23,972 bases of DNA from Deltaproteobacteria bacterium (GTDB taxonomy: Bacteria > Desulfobacterota > Desulfobacteria > Desulfobacterales > ETH-SRB1), in the NCBI GenBank assembly GCA_003647525.1, contig QMMZ01000002.1, forward strand, positions 1 to 23,972, in the 5' to 3' direction. The position numbers and the translations under genes are program-made. Positions within the stretch are counted from its first letter, which is position 1. Each line of letters opens with the position of its first letter. Shown here piece by piece: positions 1-8,046 of the stretch. The notes under the pieces are model-generated. The model saw nothing but the letters and a program-made list of their open reading frames with translations, had not been told where the DNA came from and did not search any database.

Positions 1-496
1 ATTGAATAATCATAGTTTGATCTTTCAACGGCGGTTCAATTATTTCAATATTAGCCAAATTTTCAGAGGTCAACTTAGGTTGCGCCGAACCTGAAATCCA
101 AATTGCATAATCAATCGATTCTAATAAATATGTAAAATAATCTATGCTTCCGTATTTGGGTTTTAAAATATGTGCGTGGTTATTTACCCAAAACTTACCT
201 ATAGCTTTAAAGGCTAAAGGTGAGTTTCTCGCAAGAAGATTGGCTCCATCTTCTCCTATTAAAACATATTCCCCGTCGAAAATGTAATCATCAACCCTAT
301 CTATTATTCCAGAAGCACCATAGTAATCATAGATTTTACTTGTCATTTTTCCTCTCTCTTCACCACTTAAAGGAATACGCTTATGATCAAATAAGTCTAT
401 AATATACTTTAACCGCTTCACTTCCCAATGCTCCGGCACGTCCCCCAGCCAATCCCCAGCGTATCTTATTAGCCATGAAGTCTCTCCGTTTGTGCA
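1..496 (-). pseudogene. Type I restriction specificity subunit (HsdS) fragment, 5'-truncated, runs off left edge
   Basis: The minus-strand frame open from 496 down to the window edge reads as the start of a target-recognition domain of HsdS, the subunit that chooses the DNA site for type I restriction-modification. It contains WLGDVPEHWEVKRLKYI, the usual opening of such a domain, then FWVNNHAHILKP and SGSAQPKLTSENL, and finally the I-x-x-P-P motif before the edge. A TAA at 497-499 lies just upstream in frame and no ATG with a ribosome site is seen before the homology, so the normal start is missing. The product is probably not made. No HsdM or HsdR gene is in the window. Family identity is fairly sure; being a pseudogene is an inference, because the 3' part lies outside. 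Confidence 0.75.
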
Positions 497-730
497 TTAT
501 CTTAAAATCGTACTTTTAAAGGTATGGCCCAGCTTTTATCGTCAAACTTAAGAAGCAGAAATGCGAAGTAGCTCATTGAAACCCTTTTGCAAAAAATGAG
601 AAATTGATATTATGAATAAAATCACTGTGATTGTAATTATAATATTAAAGCATAGGTAGCGGTTTATGGCAAATATTCTGTATTGCACATAACACATCAA
701 AGCGGAAGTTTATTATATCGCAGTGTTGCA
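497..730. other. Intergenic stretch without a recognised gene
   Basis: AT-rich sequence between the HsdS fragment and the methyltransferase N-terminus. Neither strand gives a recognisable protein. Given the remnants on both sides it is probably decayed restriction-modification DNA. Confidence 0.5.
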
Positions 731-1048
731 CTACGCAGGTTTTGCCACCAGCCGTTTCCGCGCCGATTCAACCGCTTTGTGAAGCTTCTGCTCCAACAGT
801 TCGTGTTCCGGCAGTTCCTTGTATTCGGCCACTTTGATACCGCCTTTATCCAATTGCAACAGATCTATCTGCTCGCTTGTTTTTCCTATCCAGTTCAGGA
901 CATATCGCTCGTTTTTAAATTCTATCTCCTCACCAAGTAACGCTTTCAGTTTTTCCCAGTCGATTAGGCCTTCTGTAAAAGCTTCAGGTATTATTTCTTT
1001 TAGCTTTTCAATTTTATCCTGCTTTAAATCCAGCGACTTGCCATCCAT
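731..1048 (-). pseudogene. N-terminal piece of a Mod-type adenine DNA methyltransferase
   Basis: This 105-residue reading frame starts MDGKSLDLKQDKIEKLKEI and contains ERYVLNWIGK. In site-specific adenine methyltransferases of the type III Mod kind this motif lies about 60-70 residues in, just before the catalytic domain. The catalytic motifs (FxGxG, DPPY) are absent. The tail after the GK (LDKGGIKVAEYKEL...) is not what normally follows, so the reading frame appears to have been joined to other sequence by a deletion. It could instead be a stand-alone small protein, but its N-terminus belongs to the methyltransferase family. It lies beside an HsdS fragment, so this corner looks like a decayed restriction-modification cluster. 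Confidence 0.6.
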
Positions 1049-1091
1049 TATTATTTTCTCTTAATATTTTTAAAATCTAAACAATTTTTTT

Positions 1092-1263
1092 GTAACTACT
1101 CACGTAGTCAGGCTGAAGCTGTTTAAACTGAAGGGTGAAGGGGTCAGAAGAGCACGATTGCCGTACTTTGGCGGAAATATCTGATTCTTGCATCAAACAT
1201 GGCTTTTAATGCGTTTTTTCCTAATAGTCTTCAGCCTTCAGCCTATCCACCTGAGTAGTTACC
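1092..1263. repeat. Inverted-repeat element with arms of about 30 bp
   Basis: The left arm begins GTAACTACTCACGTAGTCAG at 1092 and continues GCTGAAG. The right arm at 1230-1263, read on the opposite strand, begins GTAACTACTCAGGTGGATAG and continues GCTGAAGGCTGAAG. The outer 11 bases are identical, and the rest match with a few differences. The 110-bp centre has no obvious gene. A third copy of the arm sits at 8774-8810. This looks like a small non-autonomous (MITE-like) element, or a dispersed repeat present twice in opposite orientation. It lies between the methyltransferase remnant and the end of the ATPase gene. Confidence 0.7.
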
Positions 1264-1278
1264 TTTTTTTATTTTAAC

Positions 1279-2613
1279 CTATCCCAAAAGATATTTCCAG
1301 GCAGGTATAATCTCAACTGTCTTATTGCCCTCTTTCAGGATTTTTTCTTCATCTAAAGTGATAATTTTTCCGGTTCCAAGGCCAAGTTCTTCCATTGCAC
1401 AAAGAAGTGATGTTATTTCACGGCTTCTGGTTTTTGGATCTTTCATGGCCAAAGATACCTGAACAAGATTTTTATTATATTCCTTATCTATACAGACAAA
1501 ATCAACCTCATGCCTTTTGGCAGTTCTGTAATAGTAAATTTCGTCTGAATGCCTTCTGAGATGAAGAAATATCATATTTTCCAGCTTGTGGCCATTATCC
1601 GTCATGATCTTCGGGGAAACAGAACCAGCCATGGAATGATCGATGCAGTATATTTTTTTTGCATTTGCGTTCTGTTTTGAAACAGAAGGGCTGAATATCG
1701 GCACTGAAAAAAGAAAATATGCATCCTCAAACCAGTTGATGCAGGATGACACAAAGTTTTTACTCACTTTATACCCAAGTGATTTGAGATAATCGGTAAT
1801 TCTGTTTATTGAATAAAGAGATGATATTGAACCGATTAAGCGGTGACCGGCCTGAATAACCGCCTGGGGATGTATTGCCTCAAATCTGTTTATAATATCA
1901 CGATGCAGAATTGTTTTGTAGTATTCCTGAAGAATCATAATGCGTATTTTATCATTAACATTCCTGACTTCAGGGAACCCTCCCTTAATGAAATACTCGT
2001 CAAAAACTTTTTTTATCAACAGCCTGTTCTTTGAAGTAAGCCGCGTGTAATCTATCTTTCTAAAGTCAAGAAACTCCTTAAAAGAAAACGGAAAAAGCTC
2101 CCATGTCAGAGATCTTCCCCGCATCTGGGTCGCAATTTCCGTTGAAAGCATTTTTGAGGAAGAACCGCTGAGAAATACACAGCAATTTTCAGTTCTTAAA
2201 ATACGGTCAACAAAAGGCTCCCAGTTTTCAACTTCCTGTATTTCATCAAAAAAGCAAAAGACCTCTTCTGTTCCCTTCTTTTCAGGATAAAGAGAGTAAT
2301 ATGCTTCAAGCACCAGTGGAAGGTTTCTGCGCCTGATTTCATTTAAACGGTCATCAAATAAATTCAGATATAAAATATTTTCCTGTTTAACGCTCTTTGC
2401 TTTAAGGGCAGCAATGATCTGATAAAGCAGGGTTGATTTTCCGCAACGCCTCACACCTATACAAACAAATGCCTTCCCTTTTATGAACTCATACTCAAGA
2501 TGCCTTTTTATACCTGTATTAAGTTTTTCTTCCTGAAAATCGAGTATTATTTCTTTCAATGTTTCAAGCACAACACCCTCCGGTAACATCGATAGGTTTG
2601 CAGGCCATTTCAT
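1279..2613 (-). CDS. AAA_14/DUF4143 family ATP-binding protein
   Basis: A 444-residue ATPase of the widespread bacterial AAA_14 plus DUF4143 family, related to archaeal ATPases. The Walker A motif GVRRCGKST is at about residues 53-61, and Walker B FFDEIQ is at about 121-126. LSGSSSKML near 149 is the sensor region, followed by MRGR and the ELFPFSF motif typical of the family. The C-terminal part carries YYRTAKRHEVDFVC (about 360-373), the degenerate nuclease-like strand that gives DUF4143 proteins their E-V-D signature. Full length for the family. The physiological role is unknown; such genes often sit in variable islands beside toxin-antitoxin or restriction genes. The gene is divergent from glyQ. 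A perfect inverted repeat lies just upstream of its start (2619-2635). Confidence 0.93.
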   Translation of the reverse strand: MKWPANLSMLPEGVVLETLKEIILDFQEEKLNTGIKRHLEYEFIKGKAFVCIGVRRCGKSTLLYQIIAALKAKSVKQENILYLNLFDDRLNEIRRRNLPLVLEAYYSLYPEKKGTEEVFCFFDEIQEVENWEPFVDRILRTENCCVFLSGSSSKMLSTEIATQMRGRSLTWELFPFSFKEFLDFRKIDYTRLTSKNRLLIKKVFDEYFIKGGFPEVRNVNDKIRIMILQEYYKTILHRDIINRFEAIHPQAVIQAGHRLIGSISSLYSINRITDYLKSLGYKVSKNFVSSCINWFEDAYFLFSVPIFSPSVSKQNANAKKIYCIDHSMAGSVSPKIMTDNGHKLENMIFLHLRRHSDEIYYYRTAKRHEVDFVCIDKEYNKNLVQVSLAMKDPKTRSREITSLLCAMEELGLGTGKIITLDEEKILKEGNKTVEIIPAWKYLLG

Positions 2614-2618
2614 CCAAT

Positions 2619-2635
2619 AATCAGTAAAACTGATT
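2619..2635. promoter_or_regulatory. Short perfect inverted repeat upstream of the ATPase gene
   Basis: AATCAGT-AAA-ACTGATT is a 7-bp perfect palindrome six bases before the ATPase start codon. It could be an operator or a small hairpin in the leader. An 11-bp direct repeat, GGTTTGCAGGC, also flanks it at 2594-2604 and 2639-2649. There is no evidence of function beyond symmetry. Confidence 0.3.
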
Positions 2636-2782
2636 ACCGGTTTGCAGGCAAATTGTCAATATTAGTTTCCGATTTTATATTTTTCCTCTTTGCAGTTGAG
2701 AAGACAGCAAAGGGGTATAGGAGATTACTACTGCTCAGAAGAATAAAAATCAATATGACACCGGAAAACCTGAAAAAGAAAC

Positions 2783-2810
2783 TTGACATACGGTTTTAAA
2801 AAGATAGCCT
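2783..2810 (+). promoter_or_regulatory. Candidate sigma70-type promoter for glyQ
   Basis: A perfect TTGACA -35 box at 2783-2788 is followed after 16 bases by TAGCCT, a weak -10. It lies about 55 bases before the glyQ start, in the divergent region between the ATPase and glyQ. The -10 match is poor, so this is only a candidate. Confidence 0.35.
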
Positions 2811-2863
2811 AATAACCTCATAAATTGAACTTTTTGAGAAGTTACCTATAGAGGAAAAGAGAG

Positions 2864-3736
2864 ATGAATTTTCAGGAGGTTATACTATCATTACAAAAAT
2901 TCTGGGCACGCAAGGGATGTGTGCTGGTTCAATCATATGATATAGAGGTTGGCGCCGGAACATTTCATCCGGCAACTCTATTAAAGGTGCTTGGCCCTGA
3001 ACCCTGGAATGTGGCTTATGTTCAGCCTTCAAGGCGTCCCACAGATGGTCGTTATGGTGAAAATCCAAACAGACTGCAACATTACTATCAGTTTCAGGTA
3101 ATACTCAAACCTTCTCCCATAGATGTTCAGAAGCAGTACTTGCAGAGTCTGAAGGCACTTGGAATAAACAGCCTTGAACATGATATCAGATTTGTTGAGG
3201 ATGACTGGGAGTCACCTACACTAGGGGCCTCAGGTCTTGGCTGGGAAGTCTGGCTGGATGGCATGGAAATTACTCAATTTACATATTTTCAGATGGCAGG
3301 CAGTATAGAATTGCATCCTGTATCTGTAGAAATTACTTATGGTCTTGAACGTATCTCAATGTACTTGCAGGGTGTGGATAACGTCTATGATTTGCAATGG
3401 AATAACAATATAACTTATGGAGATGTATATCACCAGCAGGAGGTTGAGCAGTCAACATATAATTTTGAGCTGGCGGATGTTGATATGCTGCTTGATTTTT
3501 TCAATAAGTACGAGGCCGAAAGCCTTCGTATTATTAAGGAAAAGCTCGTTATTCCTGCCTACGAATATTGCTTAAAGTGTTCACATACATTTAATATACT
3601 CGACGCTCGCGAAGCAATAAGCGTTACAGAAAGAACCGGTTATATTGCACGTATTAGAAACCTTGCAAGAGCTTGTGCAGAACAATATCTGGCACAAAGA
3701 GAAGCCAAAGGGTTTCCTAACCTTAATATGAAATAA
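2864..3736 (+). CDS. glyQ: Glycyl-tRNA synthetase alpha subunit
   Basis: Encodes the 290-residue catalytic alpha chain of the bacterial alpha2-beta2 glycyl-tRNA synthetase, which makes Gly-tRNA(Gly) in the cytoplasm from glycine, ATP and tRNA. The start [20 protein letters not shown], then [46 protein letters not shown], is the near-invariant family N-terminus with the class II synthetase core ([12 protein letters not shown]). Length is normal and no key segment is missing. GAGGAAAAGAGAG directly upstream of the ATG supports this start. The beta-subunit gene follows, but not in the usual tight coupling: a 198-bp foldback element lies between them. Confidence 0.98.
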   Translation: MNFQEVILSLQKFWARKGCVLVQSYDIEVGAGTFHPATLLKVLGPEPWNVAYVQPSRRPTDGRYGENPNRLQHYYQFQVILKPSPIDVQKQYLQSLKALGINSLEHDIRFVEDDWESPTLGASGLGWEVWLDGMEITQFTYFQMAGSIELHPVSVEITYGLERISMYLQGVDNVYDLQWNNNITYGDVYHQQEVEQSTYNFELADVDMLLDFFNKYEAESLRIIKEKLVIPAYEYCLKCSHTFNILDAREAISVTERTGYIARIRNLARACAEQYLAQREAKGFPNLNMK

Positions 3737-3767
3737 CGTAATAGTTTAGTTTTTTGAAAATATATCC

Positions 3768-3965
3768 GCTTCAGGTGTGATACATTCAAACCATGAAAAA
3801 CTCTCGCATAGCATATTATAAAGAAAGAACTCGCCGAGAATTTAAATATATGATTGCAGTTCAGCGAAATTTTATAGAGAGATGCATAATCCAGATCAGG
3901 TTCTTTCTTAATGATATCTAATGCGTTCAAACAGTTCCCTGATTTGAATGTATCACCCCTGAAGC
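3768..3965. repeat. 198-bp foldback (MITE-like) element between glyQ and glyS
   Basis: The ends are 23-bp inverted repeats with one mismatch: 3768-3790 begins GCTTCAGGTGTGATACATTC, and 3943-3965 is its reverse complement with GGGG in place of GTGT's middle. Complementarity continues inward: AAGAAAGAAC near 3831-3840 pairs with GTTCTTTCTT at about 3900-3909, and the CGCATA/TATGCG-like and ATAT segments between also pair imperfectly. The element could fold into a long imperfect hairpin in RNA. It encodes no credible protein. It sits inside what is normally a compact glyQ-glyS operon, and the downstream gene keeps its own ribosome site. Confidence 0.85.
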
Positions 3966-4061
3966 TCATGCGTCTATCTTGTTTCAAAAAGCTAAACTAG
4001 TACAAAATTGAGACCTTTGGAAATTGAGAGTTTTTCAAATGTCTCGAAATTAGAGGCGGAT

Positions 4062-6182
4062 ATGGACAGTCTATTACTTGAAATAGGTACGGAAGAAATT
4101 CCTGCTGGTTATATAGAGCCGGCATTGAATGCATTGTCAGCTATGCTTTTAAAGAAGTTGACGGATGGACGTATTGAACATGGAACTGCTGAGACTTTTG
4201 GAACACCAAGAAGACTTGCTCTTGAAGTAAAAAATGTTTCAGACAAGCAGAGACCTCTTACAACTGAGGTGACTGGGCCTCCCGCAAGTATAGGATTTGA
4301 CAAACAGGGAATCCCCACCATAGCGGCAAAAAAATTTGCTGAAAAGGTCGGTGTTTCAGTTAAAGATATAATAATCAAGGAGACGAAGAAGGGCGCTTAT
4401 TTATGCGCAAAAAAGGTAGAACATGGTTTGAAAACCGGACTTCTTCTAAAAATCATGCTTCCTGATCTGATTGCGGCTATCCCTTTCCCCAAAACTATGA
4501 GATGGGCAGATCTGTCTGTTGAATTTGCGAGACCGGTTCATACCATACTTGCTCTTTTGGGTAATAAAATAATTCCTTTTATGGTGGGAAATATTAAAAG
4601 CAGCAGATACACATCAGGTCACAGTTTTATGCGGCCCGGCAGAATAAAGATTTCTAATCCGGATGAATACATAAAAGAGCTGGATTCAGCTTATGTGATG
4701 GTGGATTCAAAGAAGCGTAAAGGGATTATTGAACGTGAAGTTGCAAAAGTTGCAAATAGCCTGGGTGGCAAGGTGCTGCAGGATAAAAATCTTTTGGATA
4801 TAGTAACAAACCTTATTGAGTATCCGGCAGTCGTTGCAGGAAAGTTTGATACAAAATTTCTTGAGCTTCCTGATGAGGTTCTGATTACTGCTATGCGGGA
4901 GCATCAGAAATATTTTAGTGTGGTTGATAAAAAAGGCAAGCTCATGTCTTGTTTTATTAGCGTTAATAATACGCGTGCAAAGGATATGTCGCTTGTTGCA
5001 AAAGGGCATGAAAGAGTGCTCAGAGCCCGTCTGGAAGATGCCCGGTTCTTTTACAGAAGTGATTCAAAATCTTCTATTGAAGACTGGATAGAAAAACTAA
5101 AAAGAGTTCTTTTTCAGGCCAGCCTGGGATCCATGTATGAAAAGGTAATACGAGTCAAAAAAACAGCCGAATATCTGGCAGATGAAATTTCGCATAATTC
5201 TGATTTAAATCAACATCGGCCTGATCTTAAAGAACATGTTGGAAAAGCTGCTTTGATGTGCAAGGCCGATCTTGTGAGCCAGGTAGTAGTTGAATTCCCA
5301 AAACTTCAGGGTGTTATGGGAAGAATTTATGCTCTGAATGCCGGAGAACCTGATGATGTTGCATATGCAATTGAGGAGCATTACCGACCCAGCTATTCCG
5401 GCGGGCCGCTTCCGGAAACGCTCACAGGTTCCATTCTCAGTATTGCCGATAAAATTGATTCCATATGCGGATGTTTTGTTGCCGAACTCATTCCAACCGG
5501 GGCATCTGATCCTTATGCGCTTCGGAGACAGGGCATTGGTATTATTCAGATTATGCTTAACAAAGGTTTCTCTTTTTCTATAGTTGAGATGATAGAAAGG
5601 AGTATGAAACTTTTTGGCCAAAAAAGCGATCAGGAGTTTAAGAAAAATGTTGCAGATGTTTACTCTTTTCTGAAAAATCGTATTGCCCACCTCCTTGCCG
5701 AAGAGGGATTTTCAAAAGATATTATATCAGCAGCGATAAGTGTCTCGGCAGATCATGTGCCAAATATATGGAGCAGAGTTAGAGCCTTGGAAAAGCTTAA
5801 AACCAAGCCGGACTTTGAGCCGTTGTCTATTGCTTTCAAGCGAGTAGTTAATATAATAAAAAAAGCCGAACTTCCCAAAAGCAAAGACGTTGATGAAAAT
5901 CTGTTTCAGGATAAATGCGAGACAGCTCTTTTTGAAGCCTATAAAGAAGTTAAAAACAAAGTTTTTGATAATTTTGATAAAGGACTTTTTGACCAGTCAC
6001 TTTATGATATAGCTTCTCTACGCAATGTTGTGGATAATTTTTTTGATGGGGTCATGGTTATGGCAGATGATATGAACCTTCGGGAAAACAGACTCGCTCT
6101 TCTTATCAATATAGCAGAGATGTTCGATATGTTCGCTGATTTTTCAAAAATTTCCACGCCGACGCATACACTTGTTACTTGA
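4062..6182 (+). CDS. glyS: Glycyl-tRNA synthetase beta subunit
   Basis: The 706-residue beta chain of the alpha2-beta2 glycyl-tRNA synthetase, needed for tRNA recognition and subunit assembly. The N-terminus MDSLLLEIGTEEIPAGYIEP is the typical family opening. MREHQKYFSV and the HD-like segment (KADLVSQVVVEFPKLQGVMGRIYA, then AIEEHYRP) follow, then SDPYALRRQ, and a C-terminal anticodon-binding helical region with LRNVVDNFFDGVMVMADD. A TTG-initiated extension from 4008 is possible. ATG 4062 is preferred because it fits family N-termini and has GAGGCGG just upstream. It is full length and appears intact. Together with glyQ it supplies the cell's only visible glycyl-tRNA synthetase in this window. 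Confidence 0.97.
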   Translation: MDSLLLEIGTEEIPAGYIEPALNALSAMLLKKLTDGRIEHGTAETFGTPRRLALEVKNVSDKQRPLTTEVTGPPASIGFDKQGIPTIAAKKFAEKVGVSVKDIIIKETKKGAYLCAKKVEHGLKTGLLLKIMLPDLIAAIPFPKTMRWADLSVEFARPVHTILALLGNKIIPFMVGNIKSSRYTSGHSFMRPGRIKISNPDEYIKELDSAYVMVDSKKRKGIIEREVAKVANSLGGKVLQDKNLLDIVTNLIEYPAVVAGKFDTKFLELPDEVLITAMREHQKYFSVVDKKGKLMSCFISVNNTRAKDMSLVAKGHERVLRARLEDARFFYRSDSKSSIEDWIEKLKRVLFQASLGSMYEKVIRVKKTAEYLADEISHNSDLNQHRPDLKEHVGKAALMCKADLVSQVVVEFPKLQGVMGRIYALNAGEPDDVAYAIEEHYRPSYSGGPLPETLTGSILSIADKIDSICGCFVAELIPTGASDPYALRRQGIGIIQIMLNKGFSFSIVEMIERSMKLFGQKSDQEFKKNVADVYSFLKNRIAHLLAEEGFSKDIISAAISVSADHVPNIWSRVRALEKLKTKPDFEPLSIAFKRVVNIIKKAELPKSKDVDENLFQDKCETALFEAYKEVKNKVFDNFDKGLFDQSLYDIASLRNVVDNFFDGVMVMADDMNLRENRLALLINIAEMFDMFADFSKISTPTHTLVT

Positions 6183-6244
6183 CAAATGAATTTAGCGAGC
6201 ACTAAGACACCCACACAAAAATTACAGCCATAAGGTAAATCAGG

Positions 6245-6658
6245 ATGTTGAAGACACTAATCGTTGATGACAGCATTACCTTTCGCAAGACCTTTAGAAG
6301 TGCCTTGTGTGAGCGATTCCCCTTTATGCTTATCGAGGAAGCTCAGGGCGCAACCGAGGCCCTGCAAAAAATCAAGGCTTTTCTGCCTGACGTAATCTTC
6401 ATGGACATCCGGTTGCCCGGCGAAAGCGGTCTTAAGTTTACCAAAAGAATCAAGGCAAGTCATCCTGAAATGGTTGTTGTCATTCTTACAGCTTATGATT
6501 TACGGGAATACAGAGAGGCGGCTTATAATGGCGGGGCCGATGCCTTTCTTTCAAAGAACTCCCTGAACCTGGCAGATATTGCCGCGTTGATCAAATCCGT
6601 TTTTTCCGACGACGGATGCTATGACCTTCATGATACCGGAAAGGACGGATACCCGTGA
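6245..6658 (+). CDS. Single-domain response regulator
   Basis: A 137-residue stand-alone receiver (CheY-like) protein. The acidic pair D8-D9, the phosphoacceptor D54 (IFMDIRLPG), T82 (ILTAYD) and K104 (FLSKNS) are all present, so it should be phosphorylatable. There is no output domain, only a short tail. It lies 62 bases after glyS on the same strand. Its upstream ribosome site (AGG before the ATG) is modest. The partner kinase is not adjacent; the hybrid kinases at 9168 and 14222 are candidates by proximity only. Confidence 0.92.
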   Translation: MLKTLIVDDSITFRKTFRSALCERFPFMLIEEAQGATEALQKIKAFLPDVIFMDIRLPGESGLKFTKRIKASHPEMVVVILTAYDLREYREAAYNGGADAFLSKNSLNLADIAALIKSVFSDDGCYDLHDTGKDGYP

Positions 6659-6908
6659 TGGAAGAGGCAGACCAGGTCTCTACATACAGAGCCGGTCTTC
6701 AAATGGGGTATCTTTTTTTACGAAATAAGGGATTCACCCCATTTACTTTCTATACGCACATACTTAATAAAAAACAATAGAATCATTAATTACTCAAGAT
6801 TATTTCCCCCCCTTGAGGGGGTGGCAGGAGGATGCATTAAAGCAGGCTGGGTCGGCCCCATCCAACCTGATTCCGGATTTTGAATCAAAAGAAAAAAGGA
6901 GGATTATT
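6659..6908. other. Intergenic region with two short inverted repeats
   Basis: AAATGGGGT at 6701-6709 pairs with ACCCCATTT at 6736-6744 across a T-rich loop. CCCCC-TTGA-GGGGG at 6808-6821 forms a tight hairpin without a following T-run. Either could act in transcript ending for the receiver gene or as a leader structure for the heat-shock gene. Nothing else is recognisable. Confidence 0.4.
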
Positions 6909-7115
6909 ATGGCAATTGTGAAGTGGGAACCATTCGGCGAACTTACGACTTTGCGCCGGCAGATGGATCGTCTCATGGAGTCCTTTTTCGGACGTGAACC
7001 ACTCAGTTATGAAAGGGAGAGATGGATTCCTGCCGTTGACGTGGCGGAAACAAAAGATGAAATAGTGGTCAAGGCCGAAGCCAAACCAAAGGAGATCCCG
7101 ATCAAAGTCGGGTAA
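6909..7115 (+). pseudogene. Small heat-shock protein (Hsp20) with the alpha-crystallin domain deleted in frame
   Basis: Only 68 residues, against about 140-150 for normal Hsp20 chaperones. The N-terminal arm is typical: MAIVKWEPFGELTTLRRQMD, then WIPAVDVAETKDEIVVKAE. It then jumps directly to AKPKEIPIKVG, which is the extreme C-terminal tail of the same family, including the I-x-I/V-like anchor. About 75-80 residues, almost the entire alpha-crystallin core, are missing while the frame is kept. The junction falls in AAGGCCGAAG (7071-7080), sequence expected at both edges of the lost segment, so deletion by short-repeat recombination is likely. AAAGGAGG upstream fixes the start at 6909. A chaperone function is improbable; it may make a short peptide. 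Confidence 0.8.
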
Positions 7116-7243
7116 GAAGCACCGGGGATACATTCCAACTGAAGTGTGGCCGACCCGGCATTGGTCGATTGGCAAGTTGTTAGCCACTCGACAACTCAAC
7201 GACTTTAGGAATCAAGTTCATCACATTAGAAGGGGAATAACCA

Positions 7244-7411
7244 ATGACGGAGAGACTGCAGGTTTACAAGTGTGAAGTATGCGGAAACATCGTGGAGATG
7301 GTTCATGAAGGCAAAGGGGAACTTGTCTGCCAATACAAGCAGTTTTGTGTGGGGCAGGAGGGGCATACTATAACGCTTCAAAAAAAGTACTGTGTGGAGG
7401 GTTATTTATGA
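7244..7411 (+). pseudogene. Desulfoferrodoxin (superoxide reductase) N-terminal stub
   Basis: 55 residues beginning MTERLQVYKCEVCGNIVEMV, which is the desulforedoxin-like domain of desulfoferrodoxin with its first Cys-x2-Cys pair. The protein normally continues ...ELVCCGQPM and then a superoxide-reductase domain with four His and one Cys around the iron. Here it departs after ELVC: the second Cys of the adjacent pair is lost, and the tail QYKQFCVGQEG... is unlike the family. The catalytic domain is absent. A good ribosome site (AAGGGGAATAACC) precedes the ATG. The stop overlaps the next start codon (ATGA). It probably cannot bind the normal iron centre. This gene type is characteristic of anaerobes such as sulfate reducers. 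Confidence 0.7.
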
Positions 7412-7593
7412 CTACACCGCAACACTGCCCTGGTTTTGAACAGTTGCAGCACTTGCAGTCTTTTGTCTGCAAATGTTCTCACTGCGGGAAAGAGATAGAG
7501 ATTTTTTCAGATGAATTTGACAAAAAACATGTATGCAATGGCTGCGGAAAAGAGATCGATTTTACGCAGTGCGCCATAGAAAGTGAGGCATAG
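7408..7593 (+). CDS. Small zinc-ribbon-like protein
   Basis: A 61-residue protein starting MTTPQHCPGFEQLQHL at 7408, chosen because GTGGAGGG lies just upstream. It has two Cys pairs, CKCSHCGKE (about 26-34) and CNGCGKE (about 46-52), spaced as in a zinc-ribbon knuckle pair. No catalytic motif is visible. Similar small proteins are common in deltaproteobacteria, where they have no assigned role. It overlaps the stop of the desulfoferrodoxin stub by four bases and ends four bases before the cytochrome start, so the three probably belong to one transcript. It looks intact, unlike both neighbours. Confidence 0.75.
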   Translation: MTTPQHCPGFEQLQHLQSFVCKCSHCGKEIEIFSDEFDKKHVCNGCGKEIDFTQCAIESEA

Positions 7594-7597
7594 AATC

Positions 7598-8046
7598 ATG
7601 AGGAGATGGAGAGCAGTTCTATTAGGTCTTTTTTTGCTCTTGCCCCTTTTATTGCGCAAGGGGCGGAGATGGGCAAATTTCAGTATGAAGATTTCAAGAA
7701 CCCGGAACGGTGCAGGACCTGCCACAAGGCAATTTATCAGGAATGGCAACAGAGCCTTATGTCTCAGTCATTTGCTCATCACTGGGATGATGTGGAATAT
7801 TTCAAGCTCGCCTTACCCCATGCCCTGAAGCTGGATAAAGTGGCGGAGGTCAAAGGAGGATGCATTGCCTGCCACGCCCCTCTTGCCTTTTTGACTGGAG
7901 ACATACCACCAAAGACGCCGGCAGCAGGTACACGGGCAAATGAAGGGGTAAGCTGTGAAATTTGCCACAGCATTACCGGATCAACGGAAAAAGAGCCCTT
8001 TAATTTCAGCTACACCATAAAGCCCGGCAAAATGATTATAATCTAA
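7598..8046 (+). pseudogene. Multihaem c-type cytochrome, frameshifted in the signal peptide and truncated at the 3' end
   Basis: The start ATG at 7598 encodes MRRWRAVLLGLF, a good secretion signal, but the mature part (AQGAEMGKFQYEDF...) is in another frame. A run of seven T at 7629-7635 sits at the switch. With eight T the frame would read ...GLFFALAPFIAQGAEMG, a perfect signal peptide. The mature part has three CxxCH haem-binding motifs: CRTCH, CIACH and CEICH. This pattern fits cytochrome c554-like electron carriers of the periplasm. After SYTIKPGK the homology ends at about 8031, and the last residues come from the antisense of the HrpA fragment. The C-terminal part is therefore lost. AGTGAGG precedes the ATG. 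Confidence 0.78.

Noticed and set aside
4008..4061. TTG start extending GlyS by 18 residues
   Set aside because: The extension has no family resemblance. ATG 4062 has a good ribosome site and the usual N-terminus.
5205..5690. Minus-strand open frame within glyS
   Set aside because: It lies wholly inside a highly conserved synthetase gene and has no ribosome site or family features.
6813..6908. Upstream extension of the Hsp20 frame
   Set aside because: The extra 32 residues start inside the CCCCC-TTGA-GGGGG hairpin and lack family similarity, while AAAGGAGG marks 6909.
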